A program made the translations under genes and the position numbers. This document shows positions 15,627 through 24,957 of a DNA stretch of 50,461 nucleotides, one piece after another (position 1 is the stretch's first letter; each line of letters starts with the position of its first letter). The stretch spans positions 1-50,461 of the forward strand of contig JAFADX010000174.1 in assembly GCA_023424475.1 (NCBI GenBank), written 5' to 3'. This DNA is from Pseudomonadota bacterium (GTDB taxonomy: Bacteria > Pseudomonadota > Alphaproteobacteria > Acetobacterales > Acetobacteraceae). The notes under the pieces were generated by a model. The model was not told the origin of the DNA. It saw only the letters and a list, made by a program, of their open reading frames with translations, and made no database searches.

Positions 15627-17045
15627 ATGCAGCATCTTCCGCCCGAGCCCTGGCGTTGGGACGCCGTCGACATGGCCCGCGCCATCCGCCTGCGCGCCAT
15701 CTCGGCGCGCGAGGCCACGGAATCGGTCCTTGCTCGCTGCGCCGCCGTGAACCCGCCGCTCAACGCCGTGGTGCAGGTGCTCGACGCCGAGGCGCTGGCC
15801 GCCGCCGATGCAGCCGATGCCGCCATGGCCCGTGGCGAGGCGTCGGGCCCGCTGCACGGCGTGCCCGTCACGACGAAGGTCAACGTCGACCAGAAGGGCG
15901 TCGCCACCAGCAATGGCTGCGTTCCGCTGCGCGACCTCGTCGCGGCGGAGGACAGCGCCGTCGTCGCCAATCTCCGCCGCGCCGGCGCCATCCTGTTCGG
16001 CCGCACCAACACCCCCGCGCTGTCGATGCGCTGGTTCACCGAGAACGACCTCCATGGCCGCACGCTGAATCCCTGGCATGCGGGGCACACGCCCGGCGGC
16101 TCCTCGGGCGGTGCCGCCGCCGCCGTGGCGGCCGGCATCGGCCCGATCGCGCATGGCAACGACCTTGGCGGCTCGGTCCGCTACCCGGCCTATGCCTGCG
16201 GCGTCCCAGGCATCCGCCCCTCCTTCGGCCGCATCCCCGCCTACAACCCGACGATGACGGCGGAACGGCCGATCTCCGCGCAGATGATGTCGGCCCAGGG
16301 GCCGCTCGCGCGCAGCGTGCGCGACCTGCGCCTGGCCCTGTCCGTCATGGCGGAGGGCGATGGCCGCGACCCCTGGTGGATGCCCGCGCCGCTCGACGGC
16401 CCGGCGCCGCCGCGCCCGATCCGGGCCGCGCTCTGCACCGACCCGATGGGCCTCGGCGTGCATCCCGCGGTCGCCGAGGCGGTGCAGCGCGCCGGCCGCA
16501 CCCTCGCCGCCGCCGGCTACGCGGTGGAGGAGGCGGCGCCGCCGGACTTCCCCGGCACCGCGACGGACTGGGAAGCCTTCAGCCGCACCGAGGGCCGCAT
16601 CCACCTCAAGGACGCCTTCGCGAAGCTCGGCGACCAGGGTGCGCAGGACACCTTCGCCGCCATGATGGCGCGCGCGCCGGAACTCGACCTGATCGCCTGG
16701 GCGGCCATCGCCGCCCGCCGGACGACGCGCCAGCGCCAGTGGGCCCGGTTCCTCGCGACCTACCCGATCCTGCTGCTGCCGGTCTCGAGCGAGCCGCCCT
16801 TCCCCCAGGGCCTCGACGTCGCCGGGCAGCAGGCCTTCGACAGTGTCTTCCGCGCGCAGATGCCGATGTTCGCCGCGCCGCTGCTCGGCCTGCCGGGCGT
16901 ATCCGTGCCGACCGGCCTCGCGGACGGGCTGCCCATGGGCGTGCAGGTCATGGCGGCCCGCTGGCGCGAGGACCTGGCCCTGGACGCGGCAGAGATCATC
17001 GAGGCCGCCTGCCCCATGCCGACGCCGATCGACCCGCGACGGTGA
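15627..17045 (+). CDS. Amidase-signature family hydrolase
   Basis: Hydrolyses a carboxamide to the acid and ammonia by a Ser-cisSer-Lys triad. K84 lies in GVPVTTKVNVDQKG, the cis-Ser in TPGGSSGGAAAAVAAG (residues 155-170) and the nucleophile S183 in GNDLGGSVRYPA. The 472 residues match the family. I chose ATG 15627 because the conserved region starts soon after; ATG 15591 would add 12 residues. The substrate is not predictable. It is divergent from the esterase and converges with the patatin ten bases beyond its stop. In this neighbourhood it may feed amide nitrogen into metabolism. Confidence 0.88.
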   Translation: MQHLPPEPWRWDAVDMARAIRLRAISAREATESVLARCAAVNPPLNAVVQVLDAEALAAADAADAAMARGEASGPLHGVPVTTKVNVDQKGVATSNGCVPLRDLVAAEDSAVVANLRRAGAILFGRTNTPALSMRWFTENDLHGRTLNPWHAGHTPGGSSGGAAAAVAAGIGPIAHGNDLGGSVRYPAYACGVPGIRPSFGRIPAYNPTMTAERPISAQMMSAQGPLARSVRDLRLALSVMAEGDGRDPWWMPAPLDGPAPPRPIRAALCTDPMGLGVHPAVAEAVQRAGRTLAAAGYAVEEAAPPDFPGTATDWEAFSRTEGRIHLKDAFAKLGDQGAQDTFAAMMARAPELDLIAWAAIAARRTTRQRQWARFLATYPILLLPVSSEPPFPQGLDVAGQQAFDSVFRAQMPMFAAPLLGLPGVSVPTGLADGLPMGVQVMAARWREDLALDAAEIIEAACPMPTPIDPRR

Positions 17046-17055
17046 GGCGGCGGCC

Positions 17056-18249
17056 TCAGGGCGGCTGCTTCGCCCAGTCGAAGCCGCGCCGCGCGCGATC
17101 GAAGGCATAGGCGAAGAGCGCGCGCATATAGGCCTGCTCGAAGGGCTCGCTGTAGCTGCCGGTGAAGTCGGCACCGATGTAGGCGAGGTTGAACTCCACC
17201 CCGTCCTGCCGCGTCGCGGTCCAGATGCGGACGATGTCGTTGTAGCCGCCGGAGGCGATCATGGTGGAGATCGCCCGCCCTGCGATGCTGATGGCCCGCC
17301 GGTTCACCATCGCCCATGCCGGATCGAGGCGCGCGTTGCGGATGACATAGGCCCGCGCCGGCACCACCCCCGGCCCGCGGCCCGGCCGCCCGCGGCGCAA
17401 CTCGGCGAGCCGGCGCGGATAGAGGAAGATCTGGGTGAAGGCGCCGCCGTCGACATGCATCTCCTGGTAGGTGCGCCCGCCCGCGGTCACGTCGATCATC
17501 ACCGGCGGAAAGGCGCCGGGCACGGCCGCCGAGGCGAGCAGGATCCGCCGCACCAGATCGAGCGCACGAGGATGCCCGCTGGCCGCGATCGCGCCGATGT
17601 TCCAGGTCACCGGCAACTGGGCGTCGAGGTTCGCCGTCCCGACCAGCAGCAGCCGCCCCTGCGCGTAGCCCTCGGCGATGGCGGCGAGCATGCGGTCGTC
17701 GAGGTAGCGCGAGATGGTGCCGAAGAGCGGCGCATTGTCCGAGAGGGCGTCGTCGGTCAGCGCGGCGGTGATGAAGCGCGGCGACAGCACCTGCGCCGGC
17801 GTGATGTCGGTGTAGACGGCCCTGAGCGGCGCATCCCACCCCGGGCCCAGGAAGGCGAAGGGCGCGGTGAGCGCGCCGGTGGATACCCCGGTGACGATGT
17901 CGAAGACCGGCCGGCTGCCCTGGGCGGTCCAGCCGCACAGCAGCCCCGCGCCGAAGGCCCCGTCCTCGCCGCCGCCCGACACCGCCAGCATGGCATGGCT
18001 CCGGCCGGCCGCCCCGTGCCGCATCCGGCGCTCGAAGGCCGTCTCATATTCCCGCACCAGGGCCGGCAGGCCTTGCGGGATCAGGAAGCGTTCATTGGCG
18101 ATGCCGAGGACCGTCGCCTGGCCGGTCAACGCGCGCGGCACCGCCTGCCCACGCCGCAGCCCCGAACACCCGCCCGCCGCCAATGCGCCGGAGGCCCCGA
18201 GGCCCAGCAATCCGCGCCTGCGCGCCCGGCCTCCTTCCGGTTCGGCCAT
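17056..18249 (-). CDS. Patatin-like phospholipase, probably exported
   Basis: A Ser-Asp dyad acyl hydrolase. The oxyanion motif is GGGEDGAFGAG (residues 92-102), the nucleophile S123 lies in GVSTG (121-125) and D267 in the DGG motif (HVDGGAF), all complete. The N terminus is basic (GGRARRRGLLGLGASGALAA), then GGC at 26-28, so it may be a lipoprotein lipidated on C28, although the lipobox is weak, or Tat/Sec secreted. The 397-residue form from ATG 18249 is preferred; a long upstream open extension is Arg-rich noise. The substrate is probably a phospholipid. It converges with the amidase and diverges from a Bug receptor. Confidence 0.85.
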   Translation of the reverse strand: MAEPEGGRARRRGLLGLGASGALAAGGCSGLRRGQAVPRALTGQATVLGIANERFLIPQGLPALVREYETAFERRMRHGAAGRSHAMLAVSGGGEDGAFGAGLLCGWTAQGSRPVFDIVTGVSTGALTAPFAFLGPGWDAPLRAVYTDITPAQVLSPRFITAALTDDALSDNAPLFGTISRYLDDRMLAAIAEGYAQGRLLLVGTANLDAQLPVTWNIGAIAASGHPRALDLVRRILLASAAVPGAFPPVMIDVTAGGRTYQEMHVDGGAFTQIFLYPRRLAELRRGRPGRGPGVVPARAYVIRNARLDPAWAMVNRRAISIAGRAISTMIASGGYNDIVRIWTATRQDGVEFNLAYIGADFTGSYSEPFEQAYMRALFAYAFDRARRGFDWAKQPP

Positions 18250-18381
18250 GCCTTCGTCCCGCCCGTGCGATGCCGCGTGCCTCGGGCATCGGTGCCCCGC
18301 TGTCAACGACTGCGCCGGACCGCCTTCCGCCGGGGGCTCGCCCTGCTCTAGCCTTCCCACGGGATACGGAGGAATCGTCGC

Positions 18382-19356
18382 ATGCTCGCCCGTCGTACGC
18401 TGGCCGGTGCCGCCGGCGCACTGTTCGTTGCGCCTGCGCTGCGTGCGCAAGGCGCCTGGCCCGACCGGCCGCTGCGCTTCGTCGTCGGCGCCAATGCCGG
18501 CGGCGCCTCCGACATCTTCCTCCGCATGATCGAAACGCGGCTGCGCGAGAAGCTCGGCCAGCCGCCGATCATCGACCCGCGCCCCGGCGCGGGCGGCATG
18601 GTGGGCGCCGAGGTCGTCGCGCGCTCGGCCCCCGACGGCTACACCTACTACATCAACCACATCGCCTCGCACGGCATCGGCCCGACGCTGCATGCGCGGC
18701 GGCTGACCTTCGACCCGATGAAGGACCTGCGTGGCGTCGCGCGGCTCTGCCGCATGCCGAACGTCCTGATCGTCAAGGGGAACGGACCGATCGGCTCGGT
18801 CGCCGAACTCGTCGCCCACATCCGCGCCAACCCGGCGCGCGCGACCTTTTCCTCGGCCGGCGTCGGCACCTCCTCCCACCTCTCGGGCGTGATGTTCGGC
18901 CAGCGCATCGGCGTCGAGACCACGCATGTTCCCTATCGCGGCACGGCGCCCTCCATGGCCGCCGTGATGAACGGGGAAGTGCTCTTCGCCATCGACAATG
19001 CGCCCGCGAGCCGCCAGCAGGTCCTCGCGGGCATGCTGAAGACGCTCGCCGTCTCGACCGCGCAGCGCTCGGGCACGATGCCGGAGATCCCCACGCTCCG
19101 GGAGCAGGGCATCGCCGAGTTCGACGTCGCGTCCTGGTACGGCATCGTCGCGCCGGCCGGTGTGCCCGACCCGATCGTCCGCCGCCTCGGAAGCGAGGTC
19201 GTCGCGGCCCTCGAGGACCCTGCCATCGCCCGGCGCTTCCGGGAATTCGGCGCCGAGCCCTGGCCGCTCGACGGTGCGGCCTACGACGCCTTCATGCGCG
19301 CCGAGGTCGCGAAATGGGCGCCCGTCGTCCGGGCCTCCGGCGCCTCGGCGGACTGA
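18382..19356 (+). CDS. Bug/TctC-family tripartite tricarboxylate receptor
   Basis: The second Bug-type periplasmic receptor of the window. The signal peptide MLARRTLAGAAGALFVAPAL ends near RAQGAW. The mature part begins WPDRPLRFVVGANAGGASD, the canonical ligand-loop segment, with PRPGAGGMVGAEVVA, HVPYRGTAPSMAAVMNGEV and FDVASWYGIVAPAGVPDPIV following. It has 324 residues. The start at ATG 18382 is fixed by the signal. It is divergent from the patatin gene and has no TctAB partner nearby. Ligand unknown. Confidence 0.9.
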   Translation: MLARRTLAGAAGALFVAPALRAQGAWPDRPLRFVVGANAGGASDIFLRMIETRLREKLGQPPIIDPRPGAGGMVGAEVVARSAPDGYTYYINHIASHGIGPTLHARRLTFDPMKDLRGVARLCRMPNVLIVKGNGPIGSVAELVAHIRANPARATFSSAGVGTSSHLSGVMFGQRIGVETTHVPYRGTAPSMAAVMNGEVLFAIDNAPASRQQVLAGMLKTLAVSTAQRSGTMPEIPTLREQGIAEFDVASWYGIVAPAGVPDPIVRRLGSEVVAALEDPAIARRFREFGAEPWPLDGAAYDAFMRAEVAKWAPVVRASGASAD

Positions 19357-19554
19357 GCCGCCTGCCGTCGCACCCGAATGAGACGCGGGCGCGCCGCCGA
19401 TCCGTGATTGCAAAGATGTAATCGCGTTGGTAGGCGCGGTGCGGCGGGATGACTGCGCCGGCGTTCGCCGTCGGCGCGGGAGGGCATCCCCGTCCGATCG
19501 GCCGCGGGCGTCGCCAAGCCGGCCCTGGTTGCATGCACGCCCTGTCGATCCCGC

Positions 19555-19560
19555 AGGAGG
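19555..19560 (+). promoter_or_regulatory. Strong Shine-Dalgarno AGGAGG before ptsN
   Basis: AGGAGG ends five bases before ATG 19566. This selects that start over an upstream in-frame ATG at 19449. Confidence 0.75.
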
Positions 19561-19565
19561 AAGGA

Positions 19566-20042
19566 ATGGAAACCTCGAGCAGCCTCTCCCCCGCCGACGT
19601 GGTCCTCGACCTGGAGGCCGGCAGCAAGCGCGCCCTGCTGCAGCTCCTCGCGGCCGAGGCCGCCCGGCGGCTCGGCCGGCCCGAGGCCGAGATCCTGAAG
19701 GCCCTGCAGGACCGGGAGGCGCTCGGCTCGACGGCGCTCGGCCGCGGCGTCGCGCTGCCCCATGCGCGCCTCGCCGGCGACGAACCGCCGCTGCAGCTCT
19801 TCGCGCGGCTGCGCCGCCCGATCGACTACGAGGCACGCGACGAGGAGCCCGTGGACCTCGTCATCCTCGTGCTGTGGCCGGAAGCCGCGGCCGAGGGGTT
19901 CCTGCCCGCGCTGTCCGACACCTGCCGCGCGCTCCGCGAACCCGCGGCCCTGCGGCAGCTGCGCGCCGCCGCCTCCCCCGGGGAGGTCGTCGGGCTGCTG
20001 CATCGCTTCGGCGCGGCCGCGGCGGGCGGGGACGACGACTGA
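19566..20042 (+). CDS. ptsN: PTS EIIA-Ntr-like regulatory protein
   Basis: A cytosolic phosphoprotein of the nitrogen-related phosphotransferase system. It receives phosphate from NPr on H66 in GRGVALPHARL, the active-site motif of the mannitol/fructose EIIA fold. The 158 residues cover one EIIA domain: SLSPADVVLDLEAGSKRALL at the start, then the ILKALQDREALGSTALG helix preceding the active site. In known bacteria unphosphorylated EIIA-Ntr binds potassium transport or sensor proteins. Here it is followed after 42 bases by the Mrp antiporter genes on the same strand, which suggests direct control of cation efflux (inference). About 200 bases without a gene precede it; TTGCAA (19408) and TAGGCG (19431), 17 bases apart, are a weak promoter candidate. 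Confidence 0.82.
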   Translation: METSSSLSPADVVLDLEAGSKRALLQLLAAEAARRLGRPEAEILKALQDREALGSTALGRGVALPHARLAGDEPPLQLFARLRRPIDYEARDEEPVDLVILVLWPEAAAEGFLPALSDTCRALREPAALRQLRAAASPGEVVGLLHRFGAAAAGGDDD

Positions 20043-20084
20043 TGCCCCGCGGGACCGGCATGGCGGCGCGCCGCGGACGGTGCG

Positions 20085-23000
20085 ATGGCTGAAAGCGCCC
20101 TGCTCCTCGCCCTGGTCGGGCTGCCCTTCCTGGGCGCCGTGGCCGCCGGCCTGCTGCCGTCCGGCGCGCGCGGCGCCGCCTCGGCATTGGCCGGGGCGGT
20201 CACCCTGGTCTGCCTGGGGCTGGTCTGGATCGCCTATACGCTCGTCTCGGGCGGCGAGATCCTGCGCACCGAGTTCAGGTGGATGCCGGAGATCGGGCTC
20301 AGCCTCGTCCTGCGGCTCGACGGCTTCGCCTGGCTCTTCACGGGGCTGATCAGCGGCATCGGCGCCCTCGTGGTGCTCTATGCGCGCTACTACATGTCCT
20401 CGGAAGACCCGGTGCCGCGCTTCTTCTCCTTCCTGCTCGCCTTCATGGGGGCGATGACGGGCGTGGTGACGGCGGGCAACCTGATCCAGCTCGCGTTCTT
20501 CTGGGAGCTGACGAGCCTCTTCTCCTTCCTGCTCGTGGGCTACTGGCACCACACGGCGGCGGCGCGTGACGGCGCGCGCATGGCGCTGACCGTCACCGGC
20601 GCGGGCGGCCTCGCCCTGTTCGCCGGCGTGCTCATCATCGGCCACATCGTCGGCAGCTACGACCTCGATGCCGTGCTGGCGGCGGGCGACCGCATCCGCG
20701 AGGATCCGCTCTACCTGCCGGCCCTGATCCTCGTCGTGCTCGGGGCCCTGACCAAGAGCGCGCAGTTTCCCTTCCATTTCTGGCTGCCGCACGCGATGGC
20801 GGCGCCGACGCCGGTCTCGGCCTACCTGCATTCGGCGACGCTGGTGAAGGCCGGGGTCTTCCTGCTGGCCCGGCTCTGGCCCGTCATGGCCGGCACCGAT
20901 GCCTGGGCCTGGACGGTCGGGCTCGCCGGCCTCGTCACCATGGTCATCGGCGCCTACATCGCCATCTTCCAGACCGACCTGAAGGGGCTGCTCGCCTATT
21001 CCACGATCAGCCATCTCGGGCTGATCACGCTGCTCCTGGGGCTCAAGAGCGAACTGGCGCTGGTCGCCGCGGTCTTCCACATCATCAACCACGCCGCCTT
21101 CAAGTGCTCGCTGTTCATGGCGGCGGGCATCATCGACCACGAGACCGGCACGCGGGACCTGCGCCGGCTCTCGGGCCTCAACCAGACCATGCCCTTCACC
21201 GCCCGGCTCGCGATGGTGGCCGCTGCGGCCATGGCCGGGGTCCCGCTGCTGAACGGCTTCATCTCCAAGGAGATGTTCTTCGCCGAGGCGCTGACCGCCT
21301 CGGTCCCGGTCTCGCCGCTGCTCAACATCCTCCCGGTCGCGGCCATGACCGCGAGCGCCTTCTCCGTCGCCTATTCCCTCCGCTTCATCCACGGCGCCTT
21401 CTTCGGCCCCGCGCCCACCGACCTCCCGCGCGAACCGCATGAGCCCGCGAGCTGGATGCGCCTTCCGGTCGAGATCCTCGTCCTGGTCTGCATCATGGTC
21501 GGGCTGCTGCCGGCCGCCACGGTCGGGCCGTACCTCGCCGTCGCCGTCCGCGCCGTGCTCGGCGCCGACGTGCCCTACTACAGCCTCGCGGTGTGGCACG
21601 GCTTCAACCTGCCGCTGCTGATGAGCGTGCTCGCCCTGAGCGGCGGTGTGCTGCTCTACTTCCTGCTGCAGAACCGCTTCCGGAGCGATGTGGAGGGCCC
21701 GCCGCTCATCCGCCGCCTCGACGCCCAGCGGCTGTTCGAGCGCACGATGGTCTTCGTCTCCTGGCGCCTGGCCCGCCGGCTGGAGGGCATTCTCGGCACC
21801 CGCCGCCTGCAACCGCAGCTCCGGCTCATCGTCGGCATCGCCATCGTCGCGGGCGCCGGGGCCGTCGGGATGCGCGGCTTCGGGCCAGGCAACCTGCCCT
21901 CGACGCCCATCGACCCGGTGCTCCTGCTGATCTGGGCGGTCGGCGCCGCCTTCGCGCTCGGCACCGCCTGGCAGGCCAAGTTCCACCGGCTGGCCGCCGT
22001 CATCCTGCTCGGCGGCGTCGGCCTCGTCGTGTGTGTCACCTTCGTGTGGTTCTCGGCGCCCGACCTGGCTCTCACCCAGTTGACGGTGGAAGTCGTGACC
22101 ACCGTGCTGCTGGTGCTCGGCCTGCGCTGGCTGCCCAAGCGCGTCGAGATGCCCGGCGAGCGCGGACCGGAGGCACTGTCCCGCGCGCGCCGCATGCGCG
22201 ACCTCATCCTGTCGATCGGCTCCGGCGCCGGCCTCGCCGCGCTGTCCTATGCCGTGATGACCCGCACCCCGCCCGACGTGCTGGCGACGCACTTCCTCGC
22301 GCGCGCGTACCTCGAAGGCGGCGGCACCAACGTCGTCAACGTCATCCTGGTGGATTTCCGCGGCTTCGACACGCTCGGCGAGATCTTCGTCGTCGCCGCC
22401 GTCGCCCTGACCACCTATGCGCTGCTGCGCCGCTTCCGCCCCGCGGCCGACAGCATCGACGTGCCCGAGCAGCAGCGCGACCAGGGCGGCGGCGCGCTGC
22501 ACGGCGACGAGACCCGCCCGACTGCGGACTGGCTGCTGGTTCCCTTCACGCTGGCGCGCCTGCTCTTTCCGGTCATGATCATCGTCGCGATCTTCCTGAT
22601 GCTGCGCGGCCATGACCTGCCGGGCGGCGGCTTTTCCGCCGGCATGGTCGTCGCGATCGCGGTGCTGCTGCAGTACATGATCGGCGGCACCGAATGGACC
22701 GAGGACCGGCTGCACCTGCTGCGTCCGCTCCCCTGGATGGGTGCCGGGCTGCTCATCGCGGCCAGCACCGGGCTCGCCGCCTGGCTTTTCGGCCGCCCCT
22801 TCCTCACGACCTACTTCGACTACGCGGACCTGCCCGTGATCGGAAAGCTGCCGACAGCGAGCGCGCTGATCTTCGACATCGGCGTCTTCACCCTCGTGGT
22901 CGGCGCGACACTGCTGATGCTGGTCGCGCTGGCGCACCAGTCGGTCCGCGGCAGGCGGGCAAGCCCGCGCGGCGGCGGGCGCGCGGCCGGAGACGCCTGA
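20085..23000 (+). CDS. mrpA: Mrp antiporter fused A+B subunit
   Basis: The largest subunit of the multisubunit Na+(K+)/H+ antiporter, related to NuoL. The proton-channel part has the conserved glutamate in FFWELTSLFSFLLVGYW. The lysine/histidine helix follows in two pieces, TKSAQFPFHFWLPHAMAAPT and then PVSAYLHSATLVKAG. From about residue 800 (DWLLVPFTLARLLFPVMII, LRGHDLPGGGFSAGMVVAI) it continues as the MrpB domain, so the 971-residue chain is an MrpAB fusion as in rhizobial PhaAB. It is an integral membrane protein with many helices. Its TGA overlaps the mrpC ATG by one base. Ion selectivity (Na+ versus K+) is not evident from sequence. Confidence 0.92.
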   Translation: MAESALLLALVGLPFLGAVAAGLLPSGARGAASALAGAVTLVCLGLVWIAYTLVSGGEILRTEFRWMPEIGLSLVLRLDGFAWLFTGLISGIGALVVLYARYYMSSEDPVPRFFSFLLAFMGAMTGVVTAGNLIQLAFFWELTSLFSFLLVGYWHHTAAARDGARMALTVTGAGGLALFAGVLIIGHIVGSYDLDAVLAAGDRIREDPLYLPALILVVLGALTKSAQFPFHFWLPHAMAAPTPVSAYLHSATLVKAGVFLLARLWPVMAGTDAWAWTVGLAGLVTMVIGAYIAIFQTDLKGLLAYSTISHLGLITLLLGLKSELALVAAVFHIINHAAFKCSLFMAAGIIDHETGTRDLRRLSGLNQTMPFTARLAMVAAAAMAGVPLLNGFISKEMFFAEALTASVPVSPLLNILPVAAMTASAFSVAYSLRFIHGAFFGPAPTDLPREPHEPASWMRLPVEILVLVCIMVGLLPAATVGPYLAVAVRAVLGADVPYYSLAVWHGFNLPLLMSVLALSGGVLLYFLLQNRFRSDVEGPPLIRRLDAQRLFERTMVFVSWRLARRLEGILGTRRLQPQLRLIVGIAIVAGAGAVGMRGFGPGNLPSTPIDPVLLLIWAVGAAFALGTAWQAKFHRLAAVILLGGVGLVVCVTFVWFSAPDLALTQLTVEVVTTVLLVLGLRWLPKRVEMPGERGPEALSRARRMRDLILSIGSGAGLAALSYAVMTRTPPDVLATHFLARAYLEGGGTNVVNVILVDFRGFDTLGEIFVVAAVALTTYALLRRFRPAADSIDVPEQQRDQGGGALHGDETRPTADWLLVPFTLARLLFPVMIIVAIFLMLRGHDLPGGGFSAGMVVAIAVLLQYMIGGTEWTEDRLHLLRPLPWMGAGLLIAASTGLAAWLFGRPFLTTYFDYADLPVIGKLPTASALIFDIGVFTLVVGATLLMLVALAHQSVRGRRASPRGGGRAAGDA

Positions 23001-23350
23001 TGGAGCTCATCGTCTCGCTCGGCATCGGCGTGCTCGCCGGCTCCGGCGTCTGGCTGCTGCTGCGCGCCCGCACCTTCCAGGTCATCATCGGCCTCGCGCT
23101 GCTCTCCTATGCGGTCAACCTCTTCATCTTCTCGACCGGCGGGCTGCGCACCGGCGCGGAGGCCATCCTGCAGCCCGGCGAGGCCGGCAGCCTCGCGCAC
23201 TACGCGGACCCCCTGCCCCAGGCCCTCGTGCTGACGGCCATCGTCATCGGCTTCGCCACCACGGCCTTGCTGCTCGTCGTCCTGCTGGCGACCCGCGGCC
23301 TCACCGGCACCGACCACGTCGACGGGCGGGAACGGGAGCGCGACGGATGA
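23000..23350 (+). CDS. mrpC: Mrp antiporter subunit C
   Basis: A small NuoK-like membrane subunit of 116 residues with three hydrophobic helices. The middle helix FQVIIGLALLSYAVNLFIFS and the third, PLPQALVLTAIVIGFATTAL, are typical of MrpC. ATG 23000 overlaps the mrpAB stop (TGATG), and its own stop overlaps the mrpD start by four bases, so translation is coupled throughout the operon. The hydrophilic C-terminal tail DHVDGREREREDG-like end is short. Confidence 0.9.
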   Translation: MELIVSLGIGVLAGSGVWLLLRARTFQVIIGLALLSYAVNLFIFSTGGLRTGAEAILQPGEAGSLAHYADPLPQALVLTAIVIGFATTALLLVVLLATRGLTGTDHVDGRERERDG

Positions 23351-24957
23351 CAGCCTGGACCAGCCACCTCGTGATCGCCCCCATCGTCGTGCCCATGCTG
23401 GCCGGCGCGGCGATGATCCTGGCCGGCGACCGCCGCCGGCGCCTCACCCTGGCGCTGGGCCTCGCCTCGACCGTGACGCTCGTCGTGCTCGCGGTCGTCC
23501 TCCTGGTGCTGGCCGACCGGCCCTTGATGCGGATCTATCGCCTCGGCGACTGGCCGACCGCCTTCGGCATCGTGCTGGCGCTCGACAGGCTCTCGGCCAT
23601 GATGCTCGCGCTCGCCTCGGTGCTCGGCTTCGCGGCCTTCGTCTTCTCGCTCGGCCGGCGGCAGAGCATCGGCGTCCACTTCCATCCCCTGTTCCAGTTC
23701 CAGCTGATGGGGCTGAACGGCGCCTTCCTCACCGGCGACCTCTTCAACCTCTTCGTCTTCTTCGAGGTGATGCTCGCCGCCTCCTACGGCATGGCGCTGC
23801 ATGGTTCGGGCGTGGCGCGGGTGCGGGCCGGCCTGCACTACATCGTGGTCAACCTGCTCGCATCGCTGCTGTTCCTGGTCGGCGTGAGCGTCGTCTACGG
23901 CGTCGCCGGCTCGCTCAACATGGCCGAGCTCGCGCATCGCATGCGCGACGTCGCGCCGGAGGATCGCGGCCTGCTCGAAACCGGCCTCGCCGTCCTCGGC
24001 ATCGCCTTCCTGGTCAAGGCGGCGATGTGGCCGCTCGGCTTCTGGCTGCCGCCGACCTATTCCGCCGCGGCCTCGCCGGCCGCGGCGATACTGTCCATCC
24101 TCAGCAAGGTCGGCATCTACGCGGTGCTGCGCGTCTGGCTGCTGCTGTTCGGCGGCATGGCGGGCCCCTCCTCGGGCTTCGGCGAGCCCTGGCTGCTCGG
24201 CGGCGGCCTGTTGACCATCGCCTTCGGCTCCATCGCCGTCCTCGCGACGCAGAACCTCTCGCGCCTCGCCGGGGCGAGCGTCTTCATCTCCTCCGGCACC
24301 CTGCTTGCCGCCATCGGTGCCGGGCAGTCGGCGGTGACCACGGGCGCACTCTTCTATCTCGCGAACTCGGTCCTCGCGATCGGCGCCTTTTTCCTCCTCA
24401 TCGAACTGATCGAGCGCGGCCGCGAGATCGGCGCCGACGTGCTCGCCGTCACGCGCGAGGCCTTCGGCACCGGCGAGGAGGACGAAGAGGCCGAGGAACA
24501 CGACGTCGTCGGCGTCGCCATTCCCGGCACGCTCGCAATCCTCGGCTTCGCCTTCATGGCCTGTGCGCTGCTGCTCGCCGGCCTGCCGCCGCTGTCGGGC
24601 TTCCTCGCCAAGCTCGCGATCCTCTCGCCGCTGCTCGGCGCCGGCGACACGCCCGTGCCCGCCACCGCCTGGCTGATCATGGCCGCGCTCATCCTCTCGG
24701 GCCTCGCGACCGTCATCGCCATGCTCCGCGCGGGGATCGAGGTCTTCTGGGCCTCACCTGCGGCCCGGCTGCCCCGCATCGGGCTGATCGAGGTCATGCC
24801 GATCGCCCTGCTGCTGCTGCTGGCCGCAGCACTCACCATCGGCGCGGGCTCGGCGATGGCGTACATGCAGGCCGCCGCGCAGGAACTGCACCTCCCGGCC
24901 GCCTATCTGCGCGGGGTGCTCGGCGCGCCGCCCGCGGCGCCGGGGGGCAGCCAATGA
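23347..24957 (+). CDS. mrpD: Mrp antiporter subunit D
   Basis: The NuoM/N-like second proton-pumping subunit. It has the conserved glutamate in VFFEVMLAASYGMALHGSG, the lysine helix FLVKAAMWPLGFWLPPTYSA and SAAASPAAAILSILSKVGIY, as in other MrpD proteins. An acidic cytoplasmic insertion FGTGEEDEEAEEHD near residues 375-390 is common in alphaproteobacterial forms. It has 536 residues. The start overlaps mrpC by ATGA and the stop overlaps mrpE, fixing both ends. Confidence 0.92.
   Translation: MTAWTSHLVIAPIVVPMLAGAAMILAGDRRRRLTLALGLASTVTLVVLAVVLLVLADRPLMRIYRLGDWPTAFGIVLALDRLSAMMLALASVLGFAAFVFSLGRRQSIGVHFHPLFQFQLMGLNGAFLTGDLFNLFVFFEVMLAASYGMALHGSGVARVRAGLHYIVVNLLASLLFLVGVSVVYGVAGSLNMAELAHRMRDVAPEDRGLLETGLAVLGIAFLVKAAMWPLGFWLPPTYSAAASPAAAILSILSKVGIYAVLRVWLLLFGGMAGPSSGFGEPWLLGGGLLTIAFGSIAVLATQNLSRLAGASVFISSGTLLAAIGAGQSAVTTGALFYLANSVLAIGAFFLLIELIERGREIGADVLAVTREAFGTGEEDEEAEEHDVVGVAIPGTLAILGFAFMACALLLAGLPPLSGFLAKLAILSPLLGAGDTPVPATAWLIMAALILSGLATVIAMLRAGIEVFWASPAARLPRIGLIEVMPIALLLLLAAALTIGAGSAMAYMQAAAQELHLPAAYLRGVLGAPPAAPGGSQ

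Noticed and set aside
17056..19836. A 926-residue version of the patatin
   Set aside because: Only the last 397 residues, beginning MAEPEGG at 18249, have patatin features; the rest is antisense to a Bug receptor and ptsN.
19281..22937. A 1218-codon open frame antisense to mrpAB
   Set aside because: It has no recognisable domain, is dominated by Arg/Gln/Asp/Gly/His low-complexity sequence, and lies opposite a clear mrpAB gene. Long antisense frames are expected at this GC content.
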